From Bacteroidota bacterium (lineage in GTDB: Bacteria > Bacteroidota > Bacteroidia > Chitinophagales > Chitinophagaceae): a stretch of 64,000 nt of DNA. The notes beneath the pieces were generated by a model. The model was given only the letters and a program-made list of their open reading frames with translations, searched no databases and was not told where the DNA came from. The stretch spans positions 62,001 to 126,000 of the forward strand of contig JABDFW010000001.1 of assembly GCA_013286305.1 (NCBI GenBank), read 5' to 3'. The position numbers and the translations under genes were made by a program. This document shows, in pieces, positions 8,214 through 17,538 of this stretch. The stretch's first letter is position 1; the number at the start of each line of letters is the position of its first letter.

Positions 8214-9362
8214 TTATTTTTTTTGTCCCGTTAGTTTCTTCCATTTATGTACCAGTATTTCCTTTAATTCAGCGAATATTCTTTTCGTTAGCTTTTTATC
8301 ATAAAAAGGCAAGTAACGCCAATACCCTTTATAATTAAACACCCAGCGCAAAATGCCCTTTAGTTCATTTTGCCATAATGCACGCATGATGTCTTTGTAA
8401 AATAAAGCAACTTCTACAAACGGCTTTTTCATAGGCATCTCTTTATATCCTGCAGTATAATCACCGCTTACAATACGTTTAACGCCTTCCGAAAAATCAT
8501 GCCCGGTAAACCTGCCATAAGCCATCCATGAATTAGGCCTTGCATCGGCCTCAAGCAGGTAATATTTATCTGTTTCAGGGCTGTACACATAAGTAATATT
8601 CACAAAACTGTTAAGGCCGAGTTTTTTACCCAGTTCAACCAGCAGCGGCTGTATCGCTTTATCATCATAGTAAAGCCGCCTTGTTGAATAAGTAAAGGGG
8701 CCTTTATCAAATTGAAGTATTTTAGAAGTGTTGTATGCCATTAGCTCCCCCTGGTAAAACAACGCCTCAACCGGTATTTCATTCCCCCTAATAAACTCCT
8801 GGATCATTACATTTTCATTCCGTGGTATTTTATGCAGGTTCACAAGGAATTCTTCGTAGCTATTAGTAACAAACATATTAACGCCTCCCCAGCTAAAATC
8901 CACCTTATTGATCACCGGAAACCGGAGCCCGGTTTTTATCCTGTCAAGATCCTCTTCGCCATTATAAGTTGTATAACCGGGTGCGCCTATTGCATTAGCT
9001 ATGCAAAAATCAGCGAATGCTCTTTTTGAGCTCAGCGCCTGCCTGTGCTGCATTTTTATGACAGGCATTATTTTTATAAACATTTCTTCTGAATCTATTT
9101 CTTCATTCATGTATTTTATCAAAGGTTCATCCGCAAGAATTATCCATTGATAGGTTCCGCTTTTCATTAGCCCAATTAATTCATCTGCATATGTTTTTTT
9201 ATCTGCATTGCTTTCAATCCATTTATCATAATAACTGTTTGACAAAAGCCATGACTTTGCCGAGCAATACACGGTTACATTACAACCGCCTTTTTTTAGT
9301 ATAAAAGGTATTTCAGCAGTGGTGTTCCAGTTATCTAAACAAGCAATTAAAACATTAAACAT
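8214..9362 (-). CDS. ATP-grasp domain protein
   Basis: The protein has 382 residues from ATG 9362. The N-terminus (MFNVLIACLDNWNTTAEIPF) is a Rossmann-like pre-ATP-grasp domain. The central part has ATP-grasp hallmarks: FPVINKVDFSWGGVNMFV (ATP-binding lysine and glycine-rich strand), VMIQEFIRGNEIPVEALF (hinge and acidic residues), and YLLEADARPNSWMAYGR, where Glu/Asp and Asn/Arg would hold Mg-ATP. The C-terminal region of about 100 basic residues is not part of the fold. These enzymes join a carboxylate to an amine or thiol via an acyl phosphate. The pair joined here is unknown. It is monocistronic and convergent with the gene at 7202. Confidence 0.88.
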   Translation of the reverse strand: MFNVLIACLDNWNTTAEIPFILKKGGCNVTVYCSAKSWLLSNSYYDKWIESNADKKTYADELIGLMKSGTYQWIILADEPLIKYMNEEIDSEEMFIKIMPVIKMQHRQALSSKRAFADFCIANAIGAPGYTTYNGEEDLDRIKTGLRFPVINKVDFSWGGVNMFVTNSYEEFLVNLHKIPRNENVMIQEFIRGNEIPVEALFYQGELMAYNTSKILQFDKGPFTYSTRRLYYDDKAIQPLLVELGKKLGLNSFVNITYVYSPETDKYYLLEADARPNSWMAYGRFTGHDFSEGVKRIVSGDYTAGYKEMPMKKPFVEVALFYKDIMRALWQNELKGILRWVFNYKGYWRYLPFYDKKLTKRIFAELKEILVHKWKKLTGQKK

Positions 9363-10245
9363 TAAGTTATTTTTATAAGCTGAACGAACCGGGTTTCTTT
9401 TTTAGCAACACCTCTCCCCCGGCCGTTGTATTTTGGATAAAGGATATTGCGTTGTATATGGTTATACAATTAAATAAATATACTTAATTTATAAAGCTAA
9501 CCAAAATTGCAGGCAGTTTATTTTTATTTATCTAACACACATTTCACTACCAGCCTCCTCCTAAAATTCTTCAAAAAATAGTGTCCCACTTTTACAAAAA
9601 AGCCAATTATTTTTTGTATATTACAAACAATGTTTCAGCATAAAAAATTGGTTACGCTGTTTGCTTTGCGCGATCAAGCGCCTGGCGAATGGCATAAAGC
9701 ATTCAACCCTCACAATCCCCGCCTGAATGTACAGTCGTGCAGGCTATAAATCTGCCCTTTGCAGGAGTCCATTGGACTAATCATAGTTCAGACAATACTT
9801 CCGTACAAAAACTCTTTCATTCGCGTAAAGTTGTACGGGTTAGTGAAGAGATGATTGGTAGATGAATCAAGACCTATAAGGTTTTTGAAACCTTACAGAC
9901 CTTATCAACAGGTGAAAAAACACCGCTCATGCGTAATCCCGCCAAATGCAGGATAACGTACCTGCGTCGCCTGGCTTTTTATTGCCATAACTGATCGGGA
10001 AAGTAAATTCCAGGATTTAAATTCCAAACTCCGAAATTTCGTAGCAAAACAAAAACATACACACAAAACTCTGTGAATACCAAGCTGGGTATTCGTAAAC
10101 TGGAAGCTGGAAACTGTATAGGGCGTTTGGCTACTTGGTTTTAATTCGTGTGTCGCCCTAATTCGTGTTGGCAGAAGATTTCTATTCGTGTTACTTTGTA
10201 TATTCGTTCCGCTTTTAGCAACTCAACTTCAAAACAAATTGCCAG
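9363..10245. other. Long intergenic region with dispersed repeat fragments
   Basis: Nearly 900 bases without a supportable gene. An imperfect palindrome at about 9871-9904 is centred on AAGGTTT-TTG-AAACCTT (9878-9894). There are short copies of motifs seen elsewhere in the window: GGAGTCCATTGG near 9765, also near 57762, and a CATTCGCGTAAAGTTGTACGG-like stretch near 9820, related to motifs near 58660 and 59335. The end carries three ATTCGTG copies before bglX. A 39-codon frame from 9631 has no recognisable product. Confidence 0.7.
10168..10198 (+). promoter_or_regulatory. Candidate Bacteroidota-type promoter for the GH3 beta-glucosidase
   Basis: TTG at 10168-10170 and TTACTTTG at 10191-10198 are separated by 20 bases. 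They match the phylum's -33 TTG / -7 TAnnTTTG pattern with one mismatch. Transcription would begin near 10205, leaving a leader of about 40 bases before ATG 10246. Confidence 0.35.
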
Positions 10246-12513
10246 ATGAAAAAAATATTATTTCCCGCACTATTAATTATTGTAAGTGTTTACTCCCGCG
10301 CGCAGGATGCAAAGATGGATGCCTTTATAAACAGCCTGATGAGCAAAATGACCGTGGACGAAAAGATTGGCCAGCTAAACTTAGTAACACCGGGGGGCGC
10401 CGTTACAGGATCCGTGGTTAGTAAAGATGTGGATGATAAAATTCGCAAAGGGCAGGTGGGCGGCCTGTTTGGTATAACCGGCCCCGATAAAGTGCGCCAG
10501 GCGCAGGACATAGCCGTTAAAAATTCGCGCCTGCATATACCACTCATATTTGGGCTTGATGTTATACATGGTCACAGAACAATATTCCCTATTCCGCTGG
10601 GATTATCATGCAGCTGGGATACTGCTTTAATAAGAAGAAGTGCAGGCATTGCCGCTGATGAGGCCACCGCCGATGGGCTTAACTGGGCATTTTCACCTAT
10701 GGTTGATATAGCCCGCGACCCGCGCTGGGGAAGGATATCAGAAGGCTCGGGTGAAGACCCGTTCCTGGGTTCGCAAATAGCGGCATCTATGGTTAAAGGT
10801 TACCAGGGCAGCGATTATAAAAGCACACATACGTTAATGGCATGTGTAAAACATTTTGCGTTATACGGCGCCGCCGAAGCCGGCCGCGATTATAATACGG
10901 TTGATATGAGCCGGATAAGAATGTATGAATATTACCTGCCGCCCTATAAAGCAGCTGTTGACGCCGGAGTGGGTAGTGTAATGAGCTCCTTCAACGAGAT
11001 TGACGCCGTGCCTGCAACAGGCAACAAATGGCTGCTTACTGACCTGCTGCGCAAGCAATGGGGCTTTAAAGGACTTGTGGTATCAGATTATACAAGCGTA
11101 AGCGAAATGATCAATCATGGTATGGGTGATATACAAACTGTATCCACACTCGCATTAAATGCGGGGCTGGATATGGATATGGTAAGCGAAGGCATGTTAA
11201 ATACGGTAAAGAAATCATTGGCAGAAGGCAAAACTACCCAAAAGCAAATTGACGATGCCTGCAGGAGAATACTTGAGGCCAAATATAAACTTGGTTTGTT
11301 TGACGATCCGTATCGTTACATGGATAACTCAAGGCCGGGAAAAGAAATATTAACCGCAAGTACCAGGAAAGCCGCACGTGAAATTGCCGTGCATGCTTTT
11401 GTGCTGCTCAAAAATGATAACCAGTTACTGCCCCTGAAAAGATCCGGCACCATTGCGTTGGTAGGGCCGCTTGCCGACAGCAAAAGAAACATGCTGGGCA
11501 CATGGAGTGTTTCGGGTGACCCTGATAAATCTGTAAGCCTTAGGGAAGGGATTGGAAATGTAGCCGGGGATGTAAATATAATTTACGCAAAAGGCGCTAA
11601 TATATCTGATGATCCGATGCTGGTAAAAAGAACCAATGTTTTTGGCCCCGAGATAACAGTGGACACAAGAACACCTTCAGACATGATAAAGGAAGCGGTG
11701 GATGCGGCTAACAAAGCAGACGTGGTGGTTGCGGCTTTGGGCGAAGCGGCAGATATGACGGGCGAGGCTTCCAGCAGGTCGGACATAAGCATTCCAGAAA
11801 GCCAGGAAAATTTGTTAAAGGCATTGCTGCAAACAGGCAAGCCGGTGGTACTGGTTTTATTCAACGGAAGGCCGCTAACCTTAACGTATGAAGATGGGCA
11901 CGTGCCTGCCATTCTTGATGCATGGTTTGCAGGCACCGAAGCGGGTAATGCTATTGCCGATGTACTGTTTGGCAATTATAACCCTTCGGGGAAAATAACT
12001 GCATCGTTCCCGCGTAGCGTAGGTCAAATACCGGTGTATTATAACCATAAGCATACCGGCCGCCCATACAACGGCGAAGATAATGCGAAGTTCAAGTCAG
12101 ATTATCTTGATGTGGCGAACGATCCTTTGTATCCTTTTGGTTATGGCTTAAGCTATACAAATTTCAGCTACAGCGATGTTAAGCTTAATAAAACCAGTTT
12201 GAAAGGTAATGAGCCCTTAATGGCAACTGTTACAGTTACCAATACCGGTAAATATGCAGGCGAAGAAACTGTGCAATTATACATCAGCGACCCTGTGGCA
12301 AGCGTTACAAGAAGCGTTGAAGACCTTAAAGGGTTTCAAAAAGTTATGCTGCAACCTGGCCAAAGCAAGGATGTTACATTTACGATAACCACAAACGAGT
12401 TGAAATTTTATAATAGCGATCTTAAATACGATTGGGAAGCAGGGCAGTTCTTTGTCCGCATCGGAACAAATTCAAGGGATGTAAAATCTGCTGAAATTAA
12501 TTGGGCTAAATAG
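10246..12513 (+). CDS. bglX: Periplasmic beta-glucosidase, glycoside hydrolase family 3
   Basis: The protein has 755 residues, close to the E. coli BglX length, with a signal peptide (MKKILFPALLIIVSVYSRAQ). The GH3 N-terminal barrel spans about 25-345: VKHFALYG carries the substrate-contact Lys-His (202-203), and GLVVSDYTSVSEM carries the nucleophile Asp281. The GH3 C-terminal alpha/beta domain covers about 385-610 and should supply the acid/base Glu. A C-terminal fibronectin-III-like domain (FSYSDVKLNKT to the end) is typical of BglX. The enzyme removes terminal beta-glucose from oligosaccharides taken into the periplasm. It stands alone with no SusCD pair nearby. A candidate promoter lies at 10168-10198 and a terminator follows the stop. 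Confidence 0.95.
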   Translation: MKKILFPALLIIVSVYSRAQDAKMDAFINSLMSKMTVDEKIGQLNLVTPGGAVTGSVVSKDVDDKIRKGQVGGLFGITGPDKVRQAQDIAVKNSRLHIPLIFGLDVIHGHRTIFPIPLGLSCSWDTALIRRSAGIAADEATADGLNWAFSPMVDIARDPRWGRISEGSGEDPFLGSQIAASMVKGYQGSDYKSTHTLMACVKHFALYGAAEAGRDYNTVDMSRIRMYEYYLPPYKAAVDAGVGSVMSSFNEIDAVPATGNKWLLTDLLRKQWGFKGLVVSDYTSVSEMINHGMGDIQTVSTLALNAGLDMDMVSEGMLNTVKKSLAEGKTTQKQIDDACRRILEAKYKLGLFDDPYRYMDNSRPGKEILTASTRKAAREIAVHAFVLLKNDNQLLPLKRSGTIALVGPLADSKRNMLGTWSVSGDPDKSVSLREGIGNVAGDVNIIYAKGANISDDPMLVKRTNVFGPEITVDTRTPSDMIKEAVDAANKADVVVAALGEAADMTGEASSRSDISIPESQENLLKALLQTGKPVVLVLFNGRPLTLTYEDGHVPAILDAWFAGTEAGNAIADVLFGNYNPSGKITASFPRSVGQIPVYYNHKHTGRPYNGEDNAKFKSDYLDVANDPLYPFGYGLSYTNFSYSDVKLNKTSLKGNEPLMATVTVTNTGKYAGEETVQLYISDPVASVTRSVEDLKGFQKVMLQPGQSKDVTFTITTNELKFYNSDLKYDWEAGQFFVRIGTNSRDVKSAEINWAK

Positions 12514-12515
12514 TG

Positions 12516-12580
12516 AATTGCCCCGCCCTAAAGGCGCGGGGCAATTAAAAAAATAAAGCCCCGGTTTTAGCGGGGCTTTT
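12516..12580 (+). terminator. Double hairpin terminator after bglX
   Basis: First stem: AATTGCCCCGC (12516-12526) with GCGGGGCAATT (12536-12546). Second stem: AAAGCCCCG (12555-12563) with CGGGGCTTTT (12571-12580). The second, with its T run, is the likely terminator. The first belongs to the AATTGCCCCG-type palindromes found again at 32155-32190. Confidence 0.8.
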
Positions 12581-12604
12581 CAATATCAGTTTTGTAAGTT
12601 TTAC

Positions 12605-12811
12605 CTATTTACTTGCAACAGCCTTTTGCTTTATAAAAGTAACAACCAATAAAAAAGCAAAAACAGCAATTGCAACAGAAGCTAAAATTACCCGCCAAAT
12701 TTCATTCTGCGAAATACCTTTTATTATTGAATTGATGCCAACAATAATAAAACCTGCAAATATTACCCGGGGAATAAATAGCTTTTTGTTCACACCATTA
12801 ATTTGCCACAA
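12605..12811 (-). CDS. Small two-helix membrane protein, uncharacterised
   Basis: The frame codes for 68 residues with two hydrophobic segments (VIFAGFIIVGINSII and VILASVAIAVFAFLLVVTF) separated by a short polar turn, and a basic C-terminus (KQKAVASK). The composition is right for a small inner-membrane protein and it does not overlap another gene, so it is probably real, but I recognise no family. It is convergent with bglX and shares the terminator region. Confidence 0.5.
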   Translation of the reverse strand: MWQINGVNKKLFIPRVIFAGFIIVGINSIIKGISQNEIWRVILASVAIAVFAFLLVVTFIKQKAVASK

Positions 12812-12988
12812 GATAGGGATATACTGGTAATAATCCTCTCCTCGCGACGAGGAGACGTAGAAGATAAGTTAGAAGAACCTATTACAAAATATCATTAAAC
12901 CTCGTAGAGGCGAAACGTTAGAATAGGATGCAGTTTTTGTATTAGAGCGCCGTGGGTGCGAAACATCAATACTTTCATTATCCCCAAC

Positions 12989-13019
12989 AAAAAAGCCCCG
13001 CCAAAAATGTGCGGAGCTT
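12989..13019 (-). terminator. Rho-independent terminator for the DoxX-like gene
   Basis: Read on the minus strand, AAGCTCCGC pairs with GCGGGGCTT (one U-G pair) around a 9-base loop and is followed by a T run. It lies about 35 bases after the stop codon of the gene at 13055-13423. Confidence 0.75.
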
Positions 13020-13054
13020 ACTTTAACACCTATAGGTAGTTAAAATATAAAAGA

Positions 13055-13423
13055 TCAGGATGCTTTACTGGCAATGAAAAAAGCAGCGGCGGCAAGGCCG
13101 GTATCTTTAAGAAGGCCTGCGTAAAACATACTGTTTGGATCGGTTCCATTCAATACCGGCGGCAGTTGGACGGTTAATGCAATAATCAGCAGCATGGTAC
13201 CCAATAAATACCCCGCAAGTTTAACCTGCATGTTGATAATAAAGGCTAAGCCTGCAAGTGCAAGCCCGGCCCCAACCAAATAGACCAAAACAGTATGCGC
13301 GGGCATATATGAAGGTACAGCGCCTGCCATACCGGCGCCATAGCGAAAATGATTGATGCTAAACGCGATCATTACTAAGCCGTAAATGATCATGGCGATA
13401 CGTGAAACAGGATTTTTGTTCAT
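13055..13423 (-). CDS. DoxX-like four-helix membrane protein
   Basis: From ATG 13423 (MNKNPVSRIAM) the protein has 122 residues. The open frame runs 44 codons further upstream, but that part passes into the repeat array and is not coding-like. Four hydrophobic helices are visible: IAMIIYGLVMIAFSINHF, TVLVYLVGAGLALAGLAFII, VKLAGYLLGTMLLIIALTV and a last one in KDTGLAAAAFFIAS. Length, helix count and the N-terminal FSINHFRYG pattern suit the DoxX-like superfamily of membrane proteins. The precise role is unknown, and members have been linked to sulfur or redox stress. It ends at a clear terminator. Confidence 0.72.
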   Translation of the reverse strand: MNKNPVSRIAMIIYGLVMIAFSINHFRYGAGMAGAVPSYMPAHTVLVYLVGAGLALAGLAFIINMQVKLAGYLLGTMLLIIALTVQLPPVLNGTDPNSMFYAGLLKDTGLAAAAFFIASKAS

Positions 13424-13502
13424 ATGGGAGAAGGTTTTAGAAGGAAAAGGTAGATAAATTATTTTAGCATGCATGCAGATTTTATGCACACAAACTGGAA
13501 TT

Positions 13503-13740
13503 GCTGACCTTGGGATTGCGGGATTTAGAGATTTGAGAGTAAACCCCAATATCACTGAATCTCAAAATCACAAATCAATGGCACGCTGATTTTAGGATTT
13601 CGGAATTTGGAGATTTGAAAATAAATCTCAAAATCACTAAATCTCAAAATCAGAGATCAACAGCATGTTGATTTTGGGATTGCGGAATTTGGAGATTTGA
13701 AATAAATCCCAATATCGCCAAATCTCGAAATCAGAAATCC
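13503..13740. repeat. Tandem array, three units of 82 bp, degenerate dyad
   Basis: The left arm GCTGA(C/T)/GTTGAT starts at 13503, 13585 and 13667, exactly 82 bases apart. Each unit is an imperfect hairpin: a left arm of type GATTTTGGGATTGCGGAATT then GGAGATTT, a short turn, then a right arm ending CCAAATCTCGAAATC or CTAAATCTCAAAATC. The arms share wording with the arrays at 5530-6095 and 33100-33563. The array lies between the end of lysS and the DoxX-like gene. Confidence 0.93.
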
Positions 13741-13746
13741 ATTGTT

Positions 13747-15271
13747 TTACTGCTCATTACTATTTTTCTCCGGCCTCATTTGCGGGAAAAGCAACACATC
13801 CTGTATGGACGGCTGGTTTGTCATAAGCATGCATAAACGGTCAATGCCAATACCAATGCCGCTTGTGGGGGGCATGCCATATTCAAGCGCTCTTAAAAAA
13901 TCGTAGTCTATAAACATCGCTTCATCATCCCCTCTTTCCATTAGCCGTGCCTGTTCTTCAAAACGCTCGCGCTGGTCAATAGGGTCGTTTAATTCAGTAT
14001 AGGCGTTGGCAATTTCTTTGCCATTGATGAACAGTTCAAAACGCTCAACCAATCCCGCTTTGCTGCGGTGCTTTTTGGTAAGTGGGCTCATTTCAACCGG
14101 ATGGTCGGTAATAAAAGTTGGCTGAATATAGTTATCTTCTTTCGCGCTGAATATTTCATCAATCAGTTTGCCTTTGCCCATGGTAGCATCGGTTTCAATA
14201 TGCAATTGCCTGCATACGCCTCGCAGTGCTTCCTCATCCATTGCGCTCACATCAATACCGGTGCTTTCTGTAATAGCATCGTACATGGAGATACGCCTGT
14301 AAGGCGCTTTAAAGTTGATGACCTTATCGCCAAACTGCACATCGGTAGTGCCATGCAGGGCAATAGCAATACGCTCAAATAATTGCTCGGTGGTATCCAT
14401 CATCCAGAAATAATCTTTGTATGCAGTGTACCATTCCAGCACGGTAAATTCAGGGTTATGCGTTCTGTCCATTCCCTCATTCCTGAAATTGCGGCTAAAC
14501 TCATACACCCAGTCAAACCCTCCAACTATTAGCCTTTTTAAATAAAGCTCATTGGCTATACGCAGGTAAAAAGGCATATCCAGCGTGTTGTGATGCGTAA
14601 CAAAAGGCTTTGCCGCCGCTCCACCGGGAATAGCCTGCAATACCGGCGTATCAACTTCCAGCGCACCCTTCTCATTTAAGAATTCGCGCATGGTATTTAT
14701 CAGCCTGGTACGTTTAATGAATGCGTCTTTTACACCGGGGTTAATGATGAGGTCGGCATAACGCTGCCGGTAGCGGAATTCAGGGTCGGTTACCGCATCA
14801 AACACATGGCCCTCCTCGTCACGCTTAACAACCGGTAAAGGCTTTAGCGATTTGGTTAATAAGGTTATGGTTTGCGTATGTATAGATGTTTCACCGGTTT
14901 TAGTTACAAATACGTAGCCGGTTACACCAATAATATCTCCGTAATCAAGCGGCTTTATTACAACATCCCAAAATGATTTGTCGTCGCCGGGGCAAAGGTC
15001 ATCGCGTTTTACATATACTTGTATAATGCCTTTGCTGTCCTGTATCTTAATAAAAAAAAACTTTACCCCTGTCGTTAATGCTCATTACCCTGCCTGCCAC
15101 ACAAACGCTGGCAAAATTGTCTTTTGTTTCTTCTGTGTATTGTTGTTTTATATCGGTTGAGTAGTGCGTAACGGGATAAAGCGGTGCAGGAAAAGGATCA
15201 ATACCCGCAGCCTGTAGCTTTGCTAATTTTTCACGGCGAATGATCTCCTGCTCTGATAAATGCTGGCTCAT
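13747..15271 (-). CDS. lysS: Lysyl-tRNA synthetase, class II, with a one-base frameshift as read
   Basis: Residues 1-73 from ATG 15271 (MSQHLSEQEIIRREKLAKL) are the N-terminus, and the frame from about 15050 down to 13747 gives the rest. The anticodon-binding OB fold is followed by the class II catalytic core: motif 2 region FSRNFRNEGMDRTHNPEF and motif 3 region GIGIGIDRLCMLM. The two frames join at nine T in the coding strand (nine A at 15052-15060). With eight, the text would read GKVFFIKIQDS, the family sequence, whereas nine gives FFY and a stop. The enzyme charges tRNA-Lys and is normally essential. A sequencing error, transcriptional slippage on A9 or a second lysS are all possible. Confidence 0.93.
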
Positions 15272-15388
15272 TATCTATAGACTTTATTTGAAAGGATGGC
15301 AAAGGTAAAGAAGATGCCGTGAAAGGGGAACAGGAAGTTTATTTCCTGAATTTTAACTAAATTTGATCAGCTTTTTTAAAAACATGGT

Positions 15389-15592
15389 ATGACAGATTAC
15401 CAATTATATACAGAAATTTCGACATTGCCCGATGAATTAAAGGTTGAGGTATCAGATTTTGTTGCTTTTTTGAAGCAAAAAACAAAAACCGGGGAGGCTA
15501 TTAAAGAACGTAAGTTTGGTTGTGCCAGGGGATTGATTGAAATATCGCCCGACTTTGACGAGCCGCTGGAAGATTTTAAAGAATACATGTAA
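15389..15592 (+). CDS. Type II antitoxin, DUF2281-like
   Basis: The protein has 67 residues. LYTEISTLPDELKVEVSDFV is the typical helix of DUF2281/VapB-like antitoxins, followed by a Lys-rich linker and a toxin-binding tail (GCARGLIEISPDFDEPLEDF) that ends DFKEYM. Its stop codon overlaps the next ATG (TAATG), as expected of an antitoxin-toxin operon. The toxin gene that follows is truncated, so this antitoxin has no intact local partner. It would originally have bound and repressed a PIN-domain RNase. Confidence 0.85.
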   Translation: MTDYQLYTEISTLPDELKVEVSDFVAFLKQKTKTGEAIKERKFGCARGLIEISPDFDEPLEDFKEYM

Positions 15593-15717
15593 TGCAATAT
15601 TTATTAGATACCCATGTACTTCTATGGTTTCTTGAGGGCGATGAACAATTGCCCGAAAAGGTGGGGCGGGAGTGCAATTATTTTTTATGCGATATCATGC
15701 CCTGTTTGCGTACATAA
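15592..15717 (+). pseudogene. Truncated PIN-domain (VapC-type) toxin
   Basis: The frame begins MQYLLDTHVLLWFLEGDEQL, which is the first strand and helix of PIN-domain RNases including the first metal-binding Asp (LLDTH). Homology ends after about 26 residues (around PEKVGRE). The remaining frame to the TAA at 15715 runs into the opposite-strand gene at 15678. The other catalytic acidic residues are absent, so no active toxin can be made here. Confidence 0.8.
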
Positions 15718-15938
15718 ATTGCCCTGTTAGCACTAACATTTTTCAGTCCATTTTTTTTGAAGTAAGCCTGCATTTTCTCTACATCGATATGAAAATCCTC
15801 TACTTCAAAATCATTTACTAGGCCGCTTTTAGCCTTAATATATTGTACAAGCCAGTCCTGCCAATGATCATTCAGCTTTTTACGGTCATTCGCATACTTT
15901 AGTAAAAGTTCATATTGCTCGAGTGTATAATATGCCAT
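15678..15938 (-). CDS. Hypothetical protein adjoining the truncated toxin
   Basis: From ATG 15938 (MAYYTLEQYELLLKYAN) the protein has 86 residues; an upstream ATG at 15959 adds seven. It is a charged, predicted mixed alpha/beta protein with no signal peptide or membrane helix, and I recognise no family. Its 3' end overlaps the tail of the truncated PIN toxin frame on the other strand. Arrival of the DNA carrying this gene may have removed the rest of the toxin (inference). Confidence 0.5.
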   Translation of the reverse strand: MAYYTLEQYELLLKYANDRKKLNDHWQDWLVQYIKAKSGLVNDFEVEDFHIDVEKMQAYFKKNGLKNVSANRAIYVRKQGMISHKK

Positions 15939-16023
15939 GAATATAATCATGCTTAACATTCATTAACTATAGTAAGTAATGCCTGCTTCTTTACTCCCCT
16001 TTAGGGGGCGGGGGCTTCAAATC

Positions 16024-17538
16024 TTACGCTATCACTTCCTCAATCACCTTCCCTTTTACATCCGTCAACCTGAACGGCCGGCCCTGGAAGTTATAAGTGA
16101 ATTTTTCGTGGTCAAAGCCAAGGCGGTTTAGTACAGTGGCCTGTACATCAAAAGGGTCAACCCTGCCGCTTATAGTGCTGTAGCCTATTTCGTCTGTTTC
16201 TCCGTAAGAAAAGCCTTTTTTTATGCCTGCGCCGGCCATCCAAATGGTAAATGCATCGGTGTGATGATCCCTGCCCTTAAAAGGATTCTGTTTTCCTTCG
16301 CGGTTTTCCATCATGGGTGTTCTGCCGAATTCTCCTCCCCATATCACCAGCGTTTCATCTAATAACCCGCGTTGTTTAAGGTCGAGTATCAACGCCGTTA
16401 CAGCCTTATCGCTTTCGCGGCATTTGTTTATGAAGCCGATATCAATAGCAAGGCTCGCATCGGTGCCATGGCTATCCCATCCCCAGTCAAATAACTGCAC
16501 AAAACGTACCCCTTTCTCCACCAGTTTTCTTGCCAGCAATATATTATTGGCCAAAGATGCCTGGCCGGGTTTAGTGCCATACATATCATGAATATATTGC
16601 GGCTCATCATTAATATTCATTACCTCAGGAACGGATATCTGCATTTTATACGCCATCTCGTATTGCGAAATGCGTGACAATATTTCAGGATCATTATAAT
16701 TCTTATACTCTTCCTCATTCACCTGGTTAATGGCATCAATAGAAGCTTTGCGCAGGTCCCGGTTCATGCCGTCCGGGTCTTTGATAAAGAGTACCGGATC
16801 GCCCTCGCTCCTGCATTGCACTCCCTGGTAAACGCTGGGCAAAAATCCGCTGCCCCAAACGCTTTTACCCGCATCAGGGTTTTTACCCCCTGAAGTAAGT
16901 ACTACAAAGCCGGGCAGGTTTTGATTTTCTGTACCTAATCCGTAAGTCACCCAGCTACCCATACTCGGCCTGCCTAAGCGTGCGCTGCCGGTATGCACCA
17001 TCAATTGGGCGGGCCCATGGTTAAACTGGTCGGTAGTAACTGCTTTTAAAAAACTCAATTCATCAACAATGGTGGCAAGGTGTGGCATGTTATCGCTAAC
17101 CCATGCGCCGCTCTGCCCATACTGCGCAAACTTTGCCTGCGGGCCAAGCATTTTTGGTACGCCGCGGATAAAAGCAAAACGCTTGCCTTCCAGCAACGAT
17201 GGCGGGCAAAGCTGCCCATCCATTTTAGCAAGCTCAGGCTTAAAATCAAACAGCTCTAATTGCGATGGTGCACCTGCCATGTGCAGGTAAATAATACTTT
17301 TTGCCTTGCCCGGAAATGGCGGCAGCTTAGGAGCCAGTGGATGCGCAGGGTCAAAGGCAATTTGGGACGACATATCGCCTTTGCTGCCGCAACCCATTAA
17401 TGCGCCCAACGCCAATGCGCCTAAACCCATGGCGCTTTCTTTTATAAAGTGGCGGCGGGTGTGCATTTGTATCACCCTTTGCTCCGCCTCTTTTAATAAG
17501 CGCTGGTTATATAATTCTTTCCGTGTCATTTTCAGCAA
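16024..17538 (-). CDS. DUF1501 family secreted protein with Tat signal
   Basis: The protein has 504 residues, full length for DUF1501 (sulfatase/alkaline-phosphatase-like fold). The twin-arginine signal is MHTRRHFIKESAMGLGALAL, with Arg-Arg near residues 27-28, so the protein is exported folded. Conserved blocks include YLHMAGAPSQLELFDFKP, FNHGPAQLMVHTGSARLGRP, DWGWDSHG, VIWGGEFGRTP and GRDHHTDAFTIWMAGAG, which supply Asp/His residues expected at a metal centre. In many bacteria the gene is paired with a DUF1549/DUF1553 cytochrome-type protein; no such partner is present. It lies 93 bases downstream of the GH95 gene on the same strand, so a sugar-degradation role is possible. The substrate is unknown. 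Confidence 0.93.
   Translation of the reverse strand: MLKMTRKELYNQRLLKEAEQRVIQMHTRRHFIKESAMGLGALALGALMGCGSKGDMSSQIAFDPAHPLAPKLPPFPGKAKSIIYLHMAGAPSQLELFDFKPELAKMDGQLCPPSLLEGKRFAFIRGVPKMLGPQAKFAQYGQSGAWVSDNMPHLATIVDELSFLKAVTTDQFNHGPAQLMVHTGSARLGRPSMGSWVTYGLGTENQNLPGFVVLTSGGKNPDAGKSVWGSGFLPSVYQGVQCRSEGDPVLFIKDPDGMNRDLRKASIDAINQVNEEEYKNYNDPEILSRISQYEMAYKMQISVPEVMNINDEPQYIHDMYGTKPGQASLANNILLARKLVEKGVRFVQLFDWGWDSHGTDASLAIDIGFINKCRESDKAVTALILDLKQRGLLDETLVIWGGEFGRTPMMENREGKQNPFKGRDHHTDAFTIWMAGAGIKKGFSYGETDEIGYSTISGRVDPFDVQATVLNRLGFDHEKFTYNFQGRPFRLTDVKGKVIEEVIA

Noticed and set aside
9631-9750. 39-codon plus-strand frame in the gap before bglX
   Set aside because: No recognisable product and no conserved context. 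It is surrounded by dispersed repeat fragments.
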